Origin: Candidatus Scalindua japonica
GTDB taxonomy: Bacteria; Planctomycetota; Brocadiia; Brocadiales; Scalinduaceae
Assembly: GCF_002443295.1 (NCBI RefSeq)
Contig: NZ_BAOS01000027.1
Location: forward strand, 158,842 to 222,841
Direction of reading: 5' to 3'
Length of the DNA stretch: 64,000 nt
Part shown: positions 34,613 through 44,019 of the stretch, in pieces
Layout: each line of letters starts with the position of its first letter
How positions within the stretch are numbered: position 1 is the stretch's first letter
The notes under the pieces: generated by a model
Database searches by the model: none
Told to the model about the DNA's origin: nothing
The model's input: the letters and a program-made list of their open reading frames with translations, nothing else
Program-made: the position numbers and the translations under genes

Positions 34613-36438
34613 AGGTTTTACCAGAAACCGTTGTAAATAAAATAGCTGCAGGTGAGGTCATCGAGCGTCCCGCGTCAGTTTTAAAAGAGCTGATTGAGAA
34701 CGCTATTGATGCAGGTGCAACGCATATTGAGATACAACTGGAGGATGGTGGTAAAAAGCTTATAAAAGTTACTGACAATGGTATGGGGATGGATGGGGAT
34801 GATGTCGAGATCGCGTTTTTAAGCCATGCCACTAGCAAGTTGAGAAGTGATGATGACCTTTTCTCTGTTGATACACTGGGTTTTCGAGGGGAAGCTCTTC
34901 CAAGCATAGGGGCAATTTCACAGACAAGAATCATCTCCCGAACAAAGGACGTATTTATTGGCTCAGAGATTCATATTGAGGGAGGAAATCTTGGTAAGAT
35001 TAAAGAAATAGGAGCGCCAGAGGGTACGCAGATCGATGTACGAAATCTATTTTATAATACACCGGTCAGGCGTAAATTTCTCAAAAGCACTCAAACGGAA
35101 ATGGCACATATTACAGAAATGGTTACAAGGTACGCGTTATCGTATCCAAATATCCATTTTAATGCTATTCATAACGGTAAAGATGTCTTAAACTTTCCAA
35201 TTGCTAAAAACTTGAAGGAAAGGATAAATACCATTTTTGGAAAAGAAGTAGGTGGAAATCTTATTGAAATAAATTTAAAAGAACCTGATCTCTCTATATA
35301 TGGTTATATCCTGCCACCAACCCATAATCGTCCAAATTCAAAGATGCAATTTATCTTTCTTAACGGAAGGTATATTCGAGACAATACAATATTTCACGCT
35401 ATTAATGCCGCTTATCGAAACTTCATGATGTCCAGAAGATCACCCATTGTTTTTTTGCTTCTTCAGATTGATAGCAGAGAAGTGGATGTTAATGTACATC
35501 CAACGAAGATTGAAGTCAGATTTAAAAATACGGGATTTATCCATGATCAGCTACATGCGACAATACGTTCAGCCCTTATGCAGACAGAAGTCCACTCTTC
35601 ATTTCAGGTAACAAGACAACAGAATCGCCCTGGTACCGAATCTGTTACTAAAGCTGCCAATACATTTGCGGGAGATGCTGAGGCGCAACACAGACAGGAA
35701 AAAGGCGTTTTATCGGATGAAAGAAAAGAGTCTGTGATTAAGTCTATGTCTGACTTCTTTTTGACGTCTTTAGACAAAAACAAGGAAGCACCATATCAGA
35801 AAAGCGAGCCTATACCGTCCGTCATGCTATCTTCAGAAGAGAAACCTTTATTCAAACAAGAAAGCAAGATCACCTCTTACATACAAATCCATAATTCATA
35901 CATAGTTGAAGAAACTGCAGAGGGTTTAAACATAATTGATCAGCACGCTCTGCATGAAGTTGTCCTTTACCACGAAATATGGGAACATATTAAATCATCA
36001 AAACTTGCAATACAAAAACTGTTAATCCCAGAGTTAATAGAACTGGCACCCCGTGATTTTGTTACAATTATGGGCCTTAGAGAGAAGTTTGAAACTTTAG
36101 GTTTAGAAATAGAAGAATTTGGAAAAAGTACAATAGCAGTTCGCACACATCCTCAAATATTGAAAAATCTGGATTTTCATGCACTTATTCAAACGGTTTT
36201 AGAAGAAATTGATAGTGATGAAGTTAAAAGTGAAACAGATAATATTTTGAGAAAAATCGTCCAGGTAATGGCATGTAAAGGTGCTGTCAAAGCAGGCCAG
36301 CGGCTTGCATCACAAGAGATCCAGTCGCTTTTAGAACAGAGAACAGACAATATAGTTACCGGTTTTTGCCCACATGGGCGCCCCACAGCGCTTGAATTTA
36401 AAATATCAGAACTTGAAAAACAATTCAAAAGAATCTAG
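34600..36438 (+). CDS. mutL: DNA mismatch repair protein MutL
   Basis: GTG start with AGGAGAAGG upstream, inside the end of tsaE. The N-terminal GHKL ATPase has VVNKIAAGEVIERPASVLKE, ATSKL, DTLGFRGEALPSI and GTQIDVRNLFYNTPVRRKFL. A low-complexity linker (about 330-430) joins it to the dimerisation domain, with YIVEETAEGLNIIDQHALHE and the C-terminal CPHGRPTALEF. I see no DQHAx2Ex4E: DQHALHEVVLYHE is close to the DQHAAHERxxYE form of endonuclease-type MutL, with some substitutions. Length 612 is normal. Confidence 0.96.
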   Translation: MSKIKVLPETVVNKIAAGEVIERPASVLKELIENAIDAGATHIEIQLEDGGKKLIKVTDNGMGMDGDDVEIAFLSHATSKLRSDDDLFSVDTLGFRGEALPSIGAISQTRIISRTKDVFIGSEIHIEGGNLGKIKEIGAPEGTQIDVRNLFYNTPVRRKFLKSTQTEMAHITEMVTRYALSYPNIHFNAIHNGKDVLNFPIAKNLKERINTIFGKEVGGNLIEINLKEPDLSIYGYILPPTHNRPNSKMQFIFLNGRYIRDNTIFHAINAAYRNFMMSRRSPIVFLLLQIDSREVDVNVHPTKIEVRFKNTGFIHDQLHATIRSALMQTEVHSSFQVTRQQNRPGTESVTKAANTFAGDAEAQHRQEKGVLSDERKESVIKSMSDFFLTSLDKNKEAPYQKSEPIPSVMLSSEEKPLFKQESKITSYIQIHNSYIVEETAEGLNIIDQHALHEVVLYHEIWEHIKSSKLAIQKLLIPELIELAPRDFVTIMGLREKFETLGLEIEEFGKSTIAVRTHPQILKNLDFHALIQTVLEEIDSDEVKSETDNILRKIVQVMACKGAVKAGQRLASQEIQSLLEQRTDNIVTGFCPHGRPTALEFKISELEKQFKRI

Positions 36439-36569
36439 TAAAAATTTTTCATATATAGTTAAACTTGAATTTACGATATATAGTATATTTTAAACGTGAC
36501 AATTACAATATATAGTAATTACAGAACGTTTTTCATAAGGCTTTAATAATCATGATGTTAACTTTTTAC

Positions 36570-36598
36570 TTGACGGTTTACAGGATTATCTATAGTAT
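36570..36598 (+). promoter_or_regulatory. Promoter of rpsU
   Basis: TTGACG (36570-36575), a 17-base spacer and TAGTAT (36593-36598). The start site would lie near 36605, about 45 bases before the rpsU ATG. The gap before it holds several TATATAGTA-type AT-rich repeats. Confidence 0.5.
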
Positions 36599-36650
36599 AG
36601 CACGTTTATAAATATTATAACATTTTATCGTGAATGGAGTTGGGTTTCTT

Positions 36651-36854
36651 ATGGCAAAGATTCAGATTTCTGAAAATGAGAGCTTGCGTGAGGCAATTAG
36701 AAGATTTAAAAAGATGTGTGACAAAGAGGGTATTATAAATCAATCAAAACGTTATGCTTATTTTGAGAAGCCGTCTGATAAACGTCGACGTGAAGCGAGC
36801 AGGAGAATTAAAAACATTAAGAAGGCACAGAATCCAAACGCAAATATTGTTTAA
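36651..36854 (+). CDS. rpsU: 30S ribosomal protein S21
   Basis: The ATG at 36651 gives MAKIQISENESLREAIRRFK, the S21 N-terminus, then KMCDKEGIINQSKRYAYFEK and a basic C-terminus (KRRREASRRIKNIKKAQ). 67 residues, typical. TGGAG lies about 12 bases upstream. An apparent extension to 36630 has no support. Single-gene unit. Confidence 0.95.
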   Translation: MAKIQISENESLREAIRRFKKMCDKEGIINQSKRYAYFEKPSDKRRREASRRIKNIKKAQNPNANIV

Positions 36855-37184
36855 CTTATAAATTTTGCAAATTATATGTGATTCGCATGAGCTTTTTAAA
36901 GCCAGGAAAACCTTTCATCATATCTAGTTCTGTAAATCTATATAAAATATTACCATATAGATGTCACTTCCATAATTATTTATCGATAATGAAATCTTCT
37001 TTTTTTCTTTCCACCAAGACATTTTTTAAGTAATTCGCGTTTAGTAACTTTTCTTCTCGGGCGCTCAACTTATTGATAAAAAATACAGTATTAAGTCGGA
37101 TGGTGAAAACAGTATAAGACTTGAAAATACAGGCGAATACCCTTTTTCCTTTGACACTAAATCTCTACCTGATAGATTATATAG
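36855..37184. other. Gap without recognisable features
   Basis: About 330 AT-rich bases between rpsU and the radical SAM gene. No coding frame, convincing hairpin or repeat match to other gaps was seen. Confidence 0.5.
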
Positions 37185-38159
37185 ATGACTACTGTCACTA
37201 CTCAGAAAACATGGTTAATAACACATAGATACTTTCCTTTCAGTTCCTATTTACGGGAAAAATTTTCAGTTAAGGTTCATAAAGTTTCAATTCATGCCGG
37301 TTTTACATGTCCAAACAGAGATGGATTGGTGGGGGTTGGCGGGTGTACTTACTGTGCTAACGAAAGTTTTAGCCCAAACGTGCGAGAAACCATCTCACCC
37401 ATAACTGAACAAATTGAAAAAGGCGTAAAATATTTAAAAAAAAGATACGGTGCTGAAAAATTTATTGCTTACTTTCAAGCGTTCACAAATACATATGCAG
37501 ATGTTGATACGCTAAAGGCCCGATATGATGAAGCGTTGTCGAACAAAGAGGTAATTGGGCTCTCTATCGGGACCAGGCCTGACTGTATTACGGACGAAAT
37601 ACTGGATCTTATTTATAGTTATACTAAAAAATATCATGTATGGGTTGAATATGGTATACAGTCAATTCACGACCATACTTTGCAGGTAGTAAATCGTGGG
37701 CATGATTACAAGTCATTCGAAGATGCTATTATGCTCACGAAAAAAAGAGGTAATATAAAAATATGTGCTCATGTAATTCTTGGTCTTCCCGGAGAAGATC
37801 GCAACGATATGATGGAAACCGCACGAACAGTTTCCGCTATGGGTATTGATGGGATTAAGCTCCACCATCTGTACATTGCCAGGAACACTGCAATGGCTGA
37901 TGATTACATTAAGGGCAAAATTAAGACGTTGAAAATGGAAGAATATGTTTCACTTGCCTGTGACTTTTTAGAAATAATTTCTCCGGATATAGTTGTACAG
38001 AGATTAGTTGGTGATACACATGGGGATTTCTTAATTTCACCCATATGGAATACAACCAAGGGTGAGGTTTTTGCTGCAATTACCAATGAATTAAAACATC
38101 GCAATTCATATCAAGGTTCAAAATACACACCACCGTTCTCTGCGTTGCCGCAAGTATAA
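37185..38159 (+). CDS. Radical SAM protein, YhcC/TIGR01212 family
   Basis: The cluster motif is CPNRDGLVGVGGCTYC, the long-spaced CX10-12CX2C arrangement that defines this family. The partner motifs TRPDCITDEIL, EYGIQSIHD, NRGHDYKSFEDAI and HVILGLPGEDRNDM are all present. 324 residues, as in E. coli YhcC, whose function is not established. Monocistronic; a tRNA-Gly follows after about 75 bases with its own promoter. Confidence 0.92.
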   Translation: MTTVTTQKTWLITHRYFPFSSYLREKFSVKVHKVSIHAGFTCPNRDGLVGVGGCTYCANESFSPNVRETISPITEQIEKGVKYLKKRYGAEKFIAYFQAFTNTYADVDTLKARYDEALSNKEVIGLSIGTRPDCITDEILDLIYSYTKKYHVWVEYGIQSIHDHTLQVVNRGHDYKSFEDAIMLTKKRGNIKICAHVILGLPGEDRNDMMETARTVSAMGIDGIKLHHLYIARNTAMADDYIKGKIKTLKMEEYVSLACDFLEIISPDIVVQRLVGDTHGDFLISPIWNTTKGEVFAAITNELKHRNSYQGSKYTPPFSALPQV

Positions 38160-38194
38160 GGGCTTTATCCTTTTTTACAAAGACGCAATAATAC

Positions 38195-38224
38195 TTGACA
38201 TGGTAAAGTTTGGACAGATATAAT
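38195..38224 (+). promoter_or_regulatory. Consensus promoter of tRNA-Gly
   Basis: Perfect TTGACA (38195-38200) and perfect TATAAT (38219-38224) with an 18-base spacer. The -10 ends 8 bases before the tRNA. The strongest promoter match in the window. Confidence 0.75.
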
Positions 38225-38232
38225 TTCTGAAT

Positions 38233-38304
38233 GCGGGCGTAATTCAGTGGTAGAATACCAGCTTCCCAAGCTGGGTGTCGTGGGTTCGAATCCCATCGCC
38301 CGCT
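38233..38304 (+). tRNA. tRNA-Gly (anticodon CCC)
   Basis: Acceptor arms GCGGGCG and CGCCCGC pair fully. The anticodon stem CCAGC/GCTGG encloses CCC, and the T-arm is GTGGGTTCGAATCCCAT. The discriminator is T38304. CCA is not encoded, unlike the other three tRNAs here, so it must be added enzymatically. Confidence 0.95.
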
Positions 38305-38345
38305 CTTTATGCAAACAATGATTCTATTTAAAGGGAAATGATAAC

Positions 38346-39089
38346 TTGAGAAATTCTTCTGCAACAAAAACAATCAGCGGTTTTATGATTCTGTTTCTAA
38401 TCATAATTTTTCTAACAGGATGTGCTGCAAATAACAGAACAGACATGTACCCCCCTGCAAAATTAAAAAATGAATTAAATTCATTAAGATCAAATGCAAT
38501 TACTAATAAAGCATCAAGATATACAATTAAAAAAGGCGATACTATATGGCGGGTAGCCCATAATCATGGAATTTTACCTGATACTATTATCAAAGTTAAT
38601 AATATCAAAAATGTTGAAAATATAAAACCCGGACAACAAATAATTATACCTGCGGGTGTTGCTACCGGGAAAATCGCTTCTGCACGGAAAGCGCCAACCT
38701 ATACCAGGAAATTAAATGAAACATTCCAATGGCCTTTACGGGGTAAAGTATTGTATGGTTTTGATAAATGGATAGATGGCTATAAAAACAAAGGCATCGA
38801 TATACAGGCGGTTAACGGGCAGGCAGTTAAGGCATCAAAAAGCGGTGTGGTCGCATTGACATCGGAGACACCTGATGGATGGGGCAAGGTTGTTGTACTT
38901 CAACATGATGACGGCTCATACACATGGTATGCTTATAACTCCAAAGTCCTTGTGAAGAAAGGAAACCGCGTTCACCAGGGGCAGAGAATTGCAGAGGCCG
39001 GTAGTACAGGAAAAGCGCAACAAGACAAACTCCATTTCAAAATATTTTTGCGTGGAGTACCGGTAAACCCAATGTCTCATTTACGGTAA
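38346..39089 (+). CDS. LysM/M23 lipoprotein, NlpD-like amidase activator
   Basis: TTG start with AAGGGAAA upstream. A lipoprotein signal (FMILFLIIIFLTGC) puts it on a membrane facing the periplasm. A LysM domain follows (YTIKKGDTIWRVAHNHGI, IKPGQQIIIP), then an M23/LytM domain (KNKGIDIQAVNGQAVKASK, GKVVVLQHDDGSYTWYAYN, LHFKIFLRGVPVNP). In active M23 enzymes the first motif is HxxxD and a YAHN follows; here they read NKGID and YAYN, so two zinc or catalytic histidines are lost. This matches NlpD/EnvC-type proteins that activate cell-wall amidases rather than cut. 247 residues. The HIT gene follows after 10 bases. Confidence 0.9.
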   Translation: MRNSSATKTISGFMILFLIIIFLTGCAANNRTDMYPPAKLKNELNSLRSNAITNKASRYTIKKGDTIWRVAHNHGILPDTIIKVNNIKNVENIKPGQQIIIPAGVATGKIASARKAPTYTRKLNETFQWPLRGKVLYGFDKWIDGYKNKGIDIQAVNGQAVKASKSGVVALTSETPDGWGKVVVLQHDDGSYTWYAYNSKVLVKKGNRVHQGQRIAEAGSTGKAQQDKLHFKIFLRGVPVNPMSHLR

Positions 39090-39099
39090 GGAGCTATAT

Positions 39100-39573
39100 A
39101 TGAAAAATATCTGGGCGCCCTGGCGTAAGGAATTTATCTTGAGCGAAAAAGAAAAAGATTGTTTTTTCTGTGAGGCGATAAAAGCTGATCAAGACCGGAA
39201 AAGTCTGGTTTTGTACAGAGGTAAGGAGTGCTTCTGTATTCTAAACAAATATCCATATAATAATGGTCATTTAATGGTAGCCCCAAACCTGCATAAAGAC
39301 GATCTGTCGAAACTAAGCAATACGGAGATGCTGGAATTTATGACATTAACACGAGATGTGAAGGATATCTTGAGTAAAAAAATGAATCCGGATGGTTTCA
39401 ATTTAGGGATTAATATTGGCAAAGATGCCGGCGCCGGTGTTTTAGGCCACATACACTTGCATATAGTCCCAAGGTGGCAAGGTGACACAAACTTTATGCC
39501 AGTCATTTCTGACACAAAAGTTGTCCCACAATCACTCGATGAGTTGTATACAGAGTTGAAAGATTGTTTTTAA
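39100..39573 (+). CDS. HIT-family nucleotide-binding protein
   Basis: Start ATG 39100 with AAGGAGC upstream. The histidine triad is LGHIHLHIVPRW. The N-terminus (WAPWRKEFIL, then DCFFCEAIKADQD) is that of the Ap4A phosphorylase-like HIT branch. FNLGINIGKDAGAG precedes the triad. It would hydrolyse or transfer nucleotides such as Ap4A or adenylylated compounds; the substrate is unknown. 157 residues, close behind the LysM/M23 gene. Confidence 0.92.
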   Translation: MKNIWAPWRKEFILSEKEKDCFFCEAIKADQDRKSLVLYRGKECFCILNKYPYNNGHLMVAPNLHKDDLSKLSNTEMLEFMTLTRDVKDILSKKMNPDGFNLGINIGKDAGAGVLGHIHLHIVPRWQGDTNFMPVISDTKVVPQSLDELYTELKDCF

Positions 39574-39764
39574 TTGAAAAGATGTTTTCACTTGGCAGAT
39601 TCCTTAAAATAGGATAACAATTAATATCAATTTTTAAGAACAATATTGAAGAACTGTTTTTAATTTCCTGCATTAGAATTTTGCAATTTGGAAGGATAGC
39701 GGTTGGCAAGCGAAAACCCTTCCACTACATCTGCATTTAATTTGCACAACTTTGAGTAAATATC

Positions 39765-40916
39765 ATGCTGACAAGAGAAGAGTTGGAAAAAAGGGAAGAT
39801 AGTTCTCTCGCGCCATATGCGATGAAAAGTATGCATACGCATGGGAGAGTGCATCCGGAGGATGAACATCCATATCGAAGTGTTTATCAAAGAGATAGAG
39901 ACAGGATTATCCATTCCACTGCTTTCCGGAGATTAGAATATAAAACACAGGTGTTTGTAAATCATGAGGGTGATTACTACCGCACACGACTTACCCATTC
40001 AATAGAAGTCGCTCAGATTGCCAGGAGTATATCAAGGGCATTATGTTTAAATGAAGACCTTTCAGAGGCAATAGCCCTGGCACACGATCTGGGCCATACG
40101 CCATTCGGTCACTCAGGAGAAGACGCGCTCAGAATATTGATGAGGGACCATGGAGGATTTGAACATAACGTTCAGGGTTTACGTGTTGTTGATATCCTGG
40201 AAAAGCGATATTCACAATTCTCCGGCTTGAACCTTTCATGGGAGGTTAGAGAATCGATTGCAAAGCACAAATTACTATCGGATGATCCAAATGTTATTAA
40301 GTTTGATTTAAGTAAACAGCCTCTTCTTGAAGCAAAGATTGTGGACATTGCGGACTCTATAGCTTATGACAATCACGATATAGATGACAGTTTAAAAGCA
40401 GAACTGATTACGGAAAGCGGCCTGGAAGAGGTAGAATTATGGAGATACGCAAAAGAGAAGGTCGGAGAGCAGTACAACAATCTTACGAAAGAGATGGAAA
40501 ATATACATACCATCAAATATCTAATCGACATGGAAGTGACTGATTTGATTACTCATACACAGCAAATGATTGAAAAGATGAAAATAGAAACGACTGATGA
40601 TGTCCAGAAATGTAAAGAGAGATTAGTATCCTTTTCACCAGATATATCTAAAAAGAAGCTTGAATTGCAGGAGTTTTTACAGGAAAACGCATATAATCAT
40701 TATAGAGTTGTGCGAATGGCCGATAAGGCAAAGCGGTTCGTGGAAGAGCTGTTTAATGCATTTATTGAAAATCCTATGCAACTCCCACCTGAGTACCAGA
40801 AATGGATTGAGGAAGCAGGGCTTTACCAGGGTGTTTGTGACTATATAGCAGGAATGACGGACAGGTTTGCTCAAGACGAGTATTTAAAACTTTTTTATCC
40901 TTATGAAAGGGTATGA
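39765..40916 (+). CDS. dgt: Deoxyguanosinetriphosphate triphosphohydrolase-like HD protein
   Basis: An HD-domain dNTPase that releases triphosphate from dGTP or related nucleotides. The HD core has RDRIIHSTAFRRLEYKTQV, TRLTHSIEVAQIARSI and ALAHDLGHTPFGHSGE; a further Asp lies in DIADSIAYDNHDIDD. Length 383 fits the group-2 dGTPase family. The last bases overlap ispD by 4 (ATGA), so the two are coupled. A 190-base gap precedes it. Confidence 0.93.
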   Translation: MLTREELEKREDSSLAPYAMKSMHTHGRVHPEDEHPYRSVYQRDRDRIIHSTAFRRLEYKTQVFVNHEGDYYRTRLTHSIEVAQIARSISRALCLNEDLSEAIALAHDLGHTPFGHSGEDALRILMRDHGGFEHNVQGLRVVDILEKRYSQFSGLNLSWEVRESIAKHKLLSDDPNVIKFDLSKQPLLEAKIVDIADSIAYDNHDIDDSLKAELITESGLEEVELWRYAKEKVGEQYNNLTKEMENIHTIKYLIDMEVTDLITHTQQMIEKMKIETTDDVQKCKERLVSFSPDISKKKLELQEFLQENAYNHYRVVRMADKAKRFVEELFNAFIENPMQLPPEYQKWIEEAGLYQGVCDYIAGMTDRFAQDEYLKLFYPYERV

Positions 40917-41608
40917 TGGAAGCAGATGTTTCTGTAATAATGCCTGCGGCAGGACTCAGTCTCCGGATGGGAGCCGGTGTCAGAAAACCATTTATAATGA
41001 TAGGTGAAAAACCTATCTTTTTTTATACACTGGAAAAATTCTGTAAACTGGAAAGAGTAAAAGAGATTATTTTTGTTGTGAATGAAAAGGACCGGTCAAC
41101 GGTGATTGAAAAATGGTCGGACGCGCTTAAGGAATACAAAGTAACTAAAATTGTTACGGGAGGCGAACGCAGAATGGATAGTATCTATAACGGGCTTTCT
41201 CATTTAGATCCCGACACTGAAATAGTCCTGATACATGATGCTGTGAGGCCGTTGGTTAAATCAGGTGAAATTGAGGCTGTTATTAAAAGTGCGGAGGAAA
41301 AAGGCGCTGCCATTCTTGCAAGCCCTATGAAGTTGACTGTGAAACAAGTCAACTCAAATCTTGAAATCATTAAAACCATCCCCCGGCATGATCTATGGAT
41401 GGCACAAACACCTCAAGGCTTTAAAAGAGATCTGCTGGTTAATGCTTATGATGGGGTTAAGGGTACAAATGAAGAATTTACCGATGACGCGGAGGTGGTT
41501 GAAAAAGCCGGGCATACAGTAGGGATTGTTTCAGGGAGCTATGATAATATTAAAATCACAACACGCGAGGATTTAAAGCTGGCAGAATCACTGTTGGTAA
41601 AATGTTAA
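40913..41608 (+). CDS. ispD: 2-C-methyl-D-erythritol 4-phosphate cytidylyltransferase
   Basis: IspD activates MEP with CTP in the non-mevalonate isoprenoid pathway. MPAAGLSLRMGAGVRKPF is the CTP-binding loop, VTGGERRMDSIYNGL and HDAVRPLVKSGEIE are conserved, and the AQTPQGFKRDLL and TDDAEVVEKAGHTVGIVSG motifs complete the fold. 231 residues. The start overlaps the dgt stop by 4 bases. ispF, often adjacent, is not here. Confidence 0.95.
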   Translation: MMEADVSVIMPAAGLSLRMGAGVRKPFIMIGEKPIFFYTLEKFCKLERVKEIIFVVNEKDRSTVIEKWSDALKEYKVTKIVTGGERRMDSIYNGLSHLDPDTEIVLIHDAVRPLVKSGEIEAVIKSAEEKGAAILASPMKLTVKQVNSNLEIIKTIPRHDLWMAQTPQGFKRDLLVNAYDGVKGTNEEFTDDAEVVEKAGHTVGIVSGSYDNIKITTREDLKLAESLLVKC

Positions 41609-42003
41609 AGAACATTTTTGTACTCAAGGATTCAAAAAAAAATAACAGGCATATTGAACACCAACCGCTTGACTTGACCCAGCCTCATGTCTGATATTGG
41701 CGGCTCCTGCCCCTTATAATAATCCTCTTTTTATATAACCGAAGTTCGACAAATTATTCTCAAAAAAGGGCAAATCAAGCAAAAAACAGTAGAAATCTGT
41801 TGTAAGTTCTTTGTTTGTATGCCTGAGAGATGCTGACGTCTATTTCAATCAGGAAAATGACTATTTGCGCAAAGGACAGTATGATCTGGCAATCAGTAAT
41901 TATTGCAAGCAAGGAAAATATTGTTCGGGGATGCTGGCTTGACAAACGAGGTATTTCGAAAACTATTATAGGTACTATGCTAAAAAAGAGTGGCCTTTTC
42001 AGA
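41609..42003. other. Gap with a relic of a TPR protein
   Basis: At about 41832-41990 broken plus-strand frames give VYFNQENDYLRKGQYDLAISNY and, after a stop and shift, YAKKEWPFQIK. These match tetratricopeptide repeats (x-DYLRKGQYDLAISNYxKAI). The remnant is too short to call a gene. Nothing else noticed before the convergent lipoprotein gene. Confidence 0.5.
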
Positions 42004-43119
42004 TTAAAATTCTTTCAATAATTTCTTTTTTTTGTAGTCGTAATCTTCGTCAGTTATGAAACCTTCATCCCTCAATTCCAGATATACGGCCAAGATATCT
42101 TTAATATTCTTTTTCTTTTCACCGTCATCATGCTCTTCCAGCAGGTCTCTTTTCTTATGATCGTAATCGGTATCACTGATAAATCCGGCCTCTTTCAGCT
42201 TGCGAAGATCATTAAATTTATCTTTTATACTCTTTTCCTGTTTCTGGCCAAGGATCAATGCCTTTCTGAGTTCATAGTCTTTTCTGGTAATAAGTCCGGA
42301 AGATTCCAGTTCTTTCAGCTCGAGAAGCTGGTCTTTAATACTCATTCTTGGTAGTACCACTTGAGTGGGGCTATTTGAAATGGTTTCACCGGGATTAGCT
42401 ACTTCTGGCTCTTCAGTAAGTGTTGCTTTTTTCCCATAGTCTTCTTTTTTTACAAAAGCATCTTCCTTTAAATCTATAATTAACCAATTTTCATGCCCTT
42501 TCCTAAATTTCTGGTCAGGACGCGGAATTAATCGCCAGAATGGGTTTTTCCTTATACTGAAAGGATCAATAAATGTAGTTTCATTTCTATTTAATATTAT
42601 TGTATCATCTGAATTTTTATCTTCCAGCTCTTCATAATGTATTCTTGAGAACACAACATTTAATTTATCCTTAATGATGAATAATCCGAAAATGGTGTAT
42701 AATTCCGATTTCATGAAACGTTTCCCTTTAGTGTAGTTTGAACAAACTAATATGTATTGCGATGGAGATGCCTTTGTAAAAGCATCTGTTATGTGGGGTG
42801 CTAAATTCAATAATTCACTCTCCAGAAACACATTCTTTTCTTTACTTAAACCGGTAAGGGCTTTTTCTTTAAAATAAATAGATGCAAGGGCGCTTGACAA
42901 CGTATCTTTGTTCAAATATTTGGGATGTTCAAGAAATGTCTTTGCAGAGCCCTTAGTACTTTTTACTTCTTCAAGCCTTATATACGTCTTGCCTTGATTA
43001 TATAAATTGTCGCTCTGGCCTTTAACTTGATTATCCTTGATAAAAGAATTCAAATCCAGATTTGTGCAGCCAATTGTTATAGATAAAACAAAAAATAATA
43101 AAATATGTTTAAAACTCAT
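42004..43119 (-). CDS. Lipoprotein with three SHOCT-like C-terminal repeats
   Basis: A lipobox (SITIGC) follows a short signal. The body (about 20-260) is homologous to that of the neighbouring gene at 43109-44008: compare FRKGHENWLIIDL with FAPGHQNWLIIDL. The tail carries three short helical-hairpin units: LKELESSGLITRKDYELRK, LRKLKEAGFISDTDYDHKK and YLELRDEGFITDEDYDYKK, the SHOCT pattern (LxxLxxxGxITxxEYxxKK). These act as oligomerisation or binding modules in many proteins. Function of the body is unknown. It overlaps the neighbour by 11 bases. Confidence 0.8.
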   Translation of the reverse strand: MSFKHILLFFVLSITIGCTNLDLNSFIKDNQVKGQSDNLYNQGKTYIRLEEVKSTKGSAKTFLEHPKYLNKDTLSSALASIYFKEKALTGLSKEKNVFLESELLNLAPHITDAFTKASPSQYILVCSNYTKGKRFMKSELYTIFGLFIIKDKLNVVFSRIHYEELEDKNSDDTIILNRNETTFIDPFSIRKNPFWRLIPRPDQKFRKGHENWLIIDLKEDAFVKKEDYGKKATLTEEPEVANPGETISNSPTQVVLPRMSIKDQLLELKELESSGLITRKDYELRKALILGQKQEKSIKDKFNDLRKLKEAGFISDTDYDHKKRDLLEEHDDGEKKKNIKDILAVYLELRDEGFITDEDYDYKKKKLLKEF

Positions 43120-44008
43120 TCAAAAGGTCCTTTTTTTTCAATTCATAATCTTCTTCTGAAATTAATCCTTCATCACTGAGTACTTTTAATTCTCTCAGTT
43201 TGTCTCTTACATCTTGATATTTCTGCTTCTCTTCAATGAAGTTATTGCTGGTCCTTACCTTTCTTTCAATAGATCTTGTTCGACCACCTGTCTGAAGAGA
43301 ATTTTCATTTACCTTATCAACTGCCTCACCACGACCGGTGACACCATACAAATTACTACTCAAATCTATAATGAGCCAGTTTTGATGTCCCGGCGCAAAC
43401 CGTTGTCCTTCCATCGGAATAAGGTTCCAGCGACCACTCCTCTTAACTTCAAACGGGTCCTTAAACTTACTCTTATTACTTTTTCTAAATGACCTTCCAT
43501 CAGATATACTTTTTTTATTTAGAATATCGCTAAATACAATGTTGAGCTCGTTATTTGAAATAAACATACTAAAATAACTTTGAGCATCAGCCAAAAGTAC
43601 CTTGTCAGAAGTAGAAAAAACTAAAATATCCTGAGAATCATTGGCCATTGAAAACGCACTAATGATTGGAGGTATAATATTCTGTAGCTCTTCCTTTTTA
43701 TATAATTGCTTTTTCCCTTTGCTACCCAAAATTATTGATTTCTGTGTATAATAAATGGACGAAAGGATATTCGCCAGCCCACCTCCTGTAAAATAATAGG
43801 GATGATTATAGTTTTTCTTTATCACATCTCCGTTTTCATCAATTTCTTCCCGTATCTCGACAGAAGCATTATGATCATCGACCGTTGCACCTACTATATT
43901 ACTTTTTTTATAAGTCTTTTTATTAAATGAATTAAATGTGTCGCAGCCAAATACAAGAGAGAGCAACAGAAGTAAAGGTATAAATTTAAATGAAAAATAT
44001 TGTTTCAT
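43109..44008 (-). CDS. Lipoprotein with one SHOCT-like repeat, paralogue of the next
   Basis: ATG at 44008 with AGGA about 10 bases upstream; the frame runs back to 44026 without support. A lipobox (LSLVFGC) ends the signal. The body aligns with the 42004 gene, sharing ILSSIYYTQKSIILGS / ALASIYFKEKALTGLS and GHxNWLIIDL. The C-terminus has one SHOCT unit (LKVLSDEGLISEEDYELKK) before LNEF, against three next door. It begins 11 bases after the radA stop, so it may be read through from radA. Function unknown. Confidence 0.8.
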   Translation of the reverse strand: MKQYFSFKFIPLLLLLSLVFGCDTFNSFNKKTYKKSNIVGATVDDHNASVEIREEIDENGDVIKKNYNHPYYFTGGGLANILSSIYYTQKSIILGSKGKKQLYKKEELQNIIPPIISAFSMANDSQDILVFSTSDKVLLADAQSYFSMFISNNELNIVFSDILNKKSISDGRSFRKSNKSKFKDPFEVKRSGRWNLIPMEGQRFAPGHQNWLIIDLSSNLYGVTGRGEAVDKVNENSLQTGGRTRSIERKVRTSNNFIEEKQKYQDVRDKLRELKVLSDEGLISEEDYELKKKDLLNEF

Positions 44009-44019
44009 AGAATTAAGTC

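Noticed and set aside
38161..38185. Terminator between the YhcC gene and tRNA-Gly
   Set aside because: The AAGG/CCTT stem is only four pairs; too weak to call.
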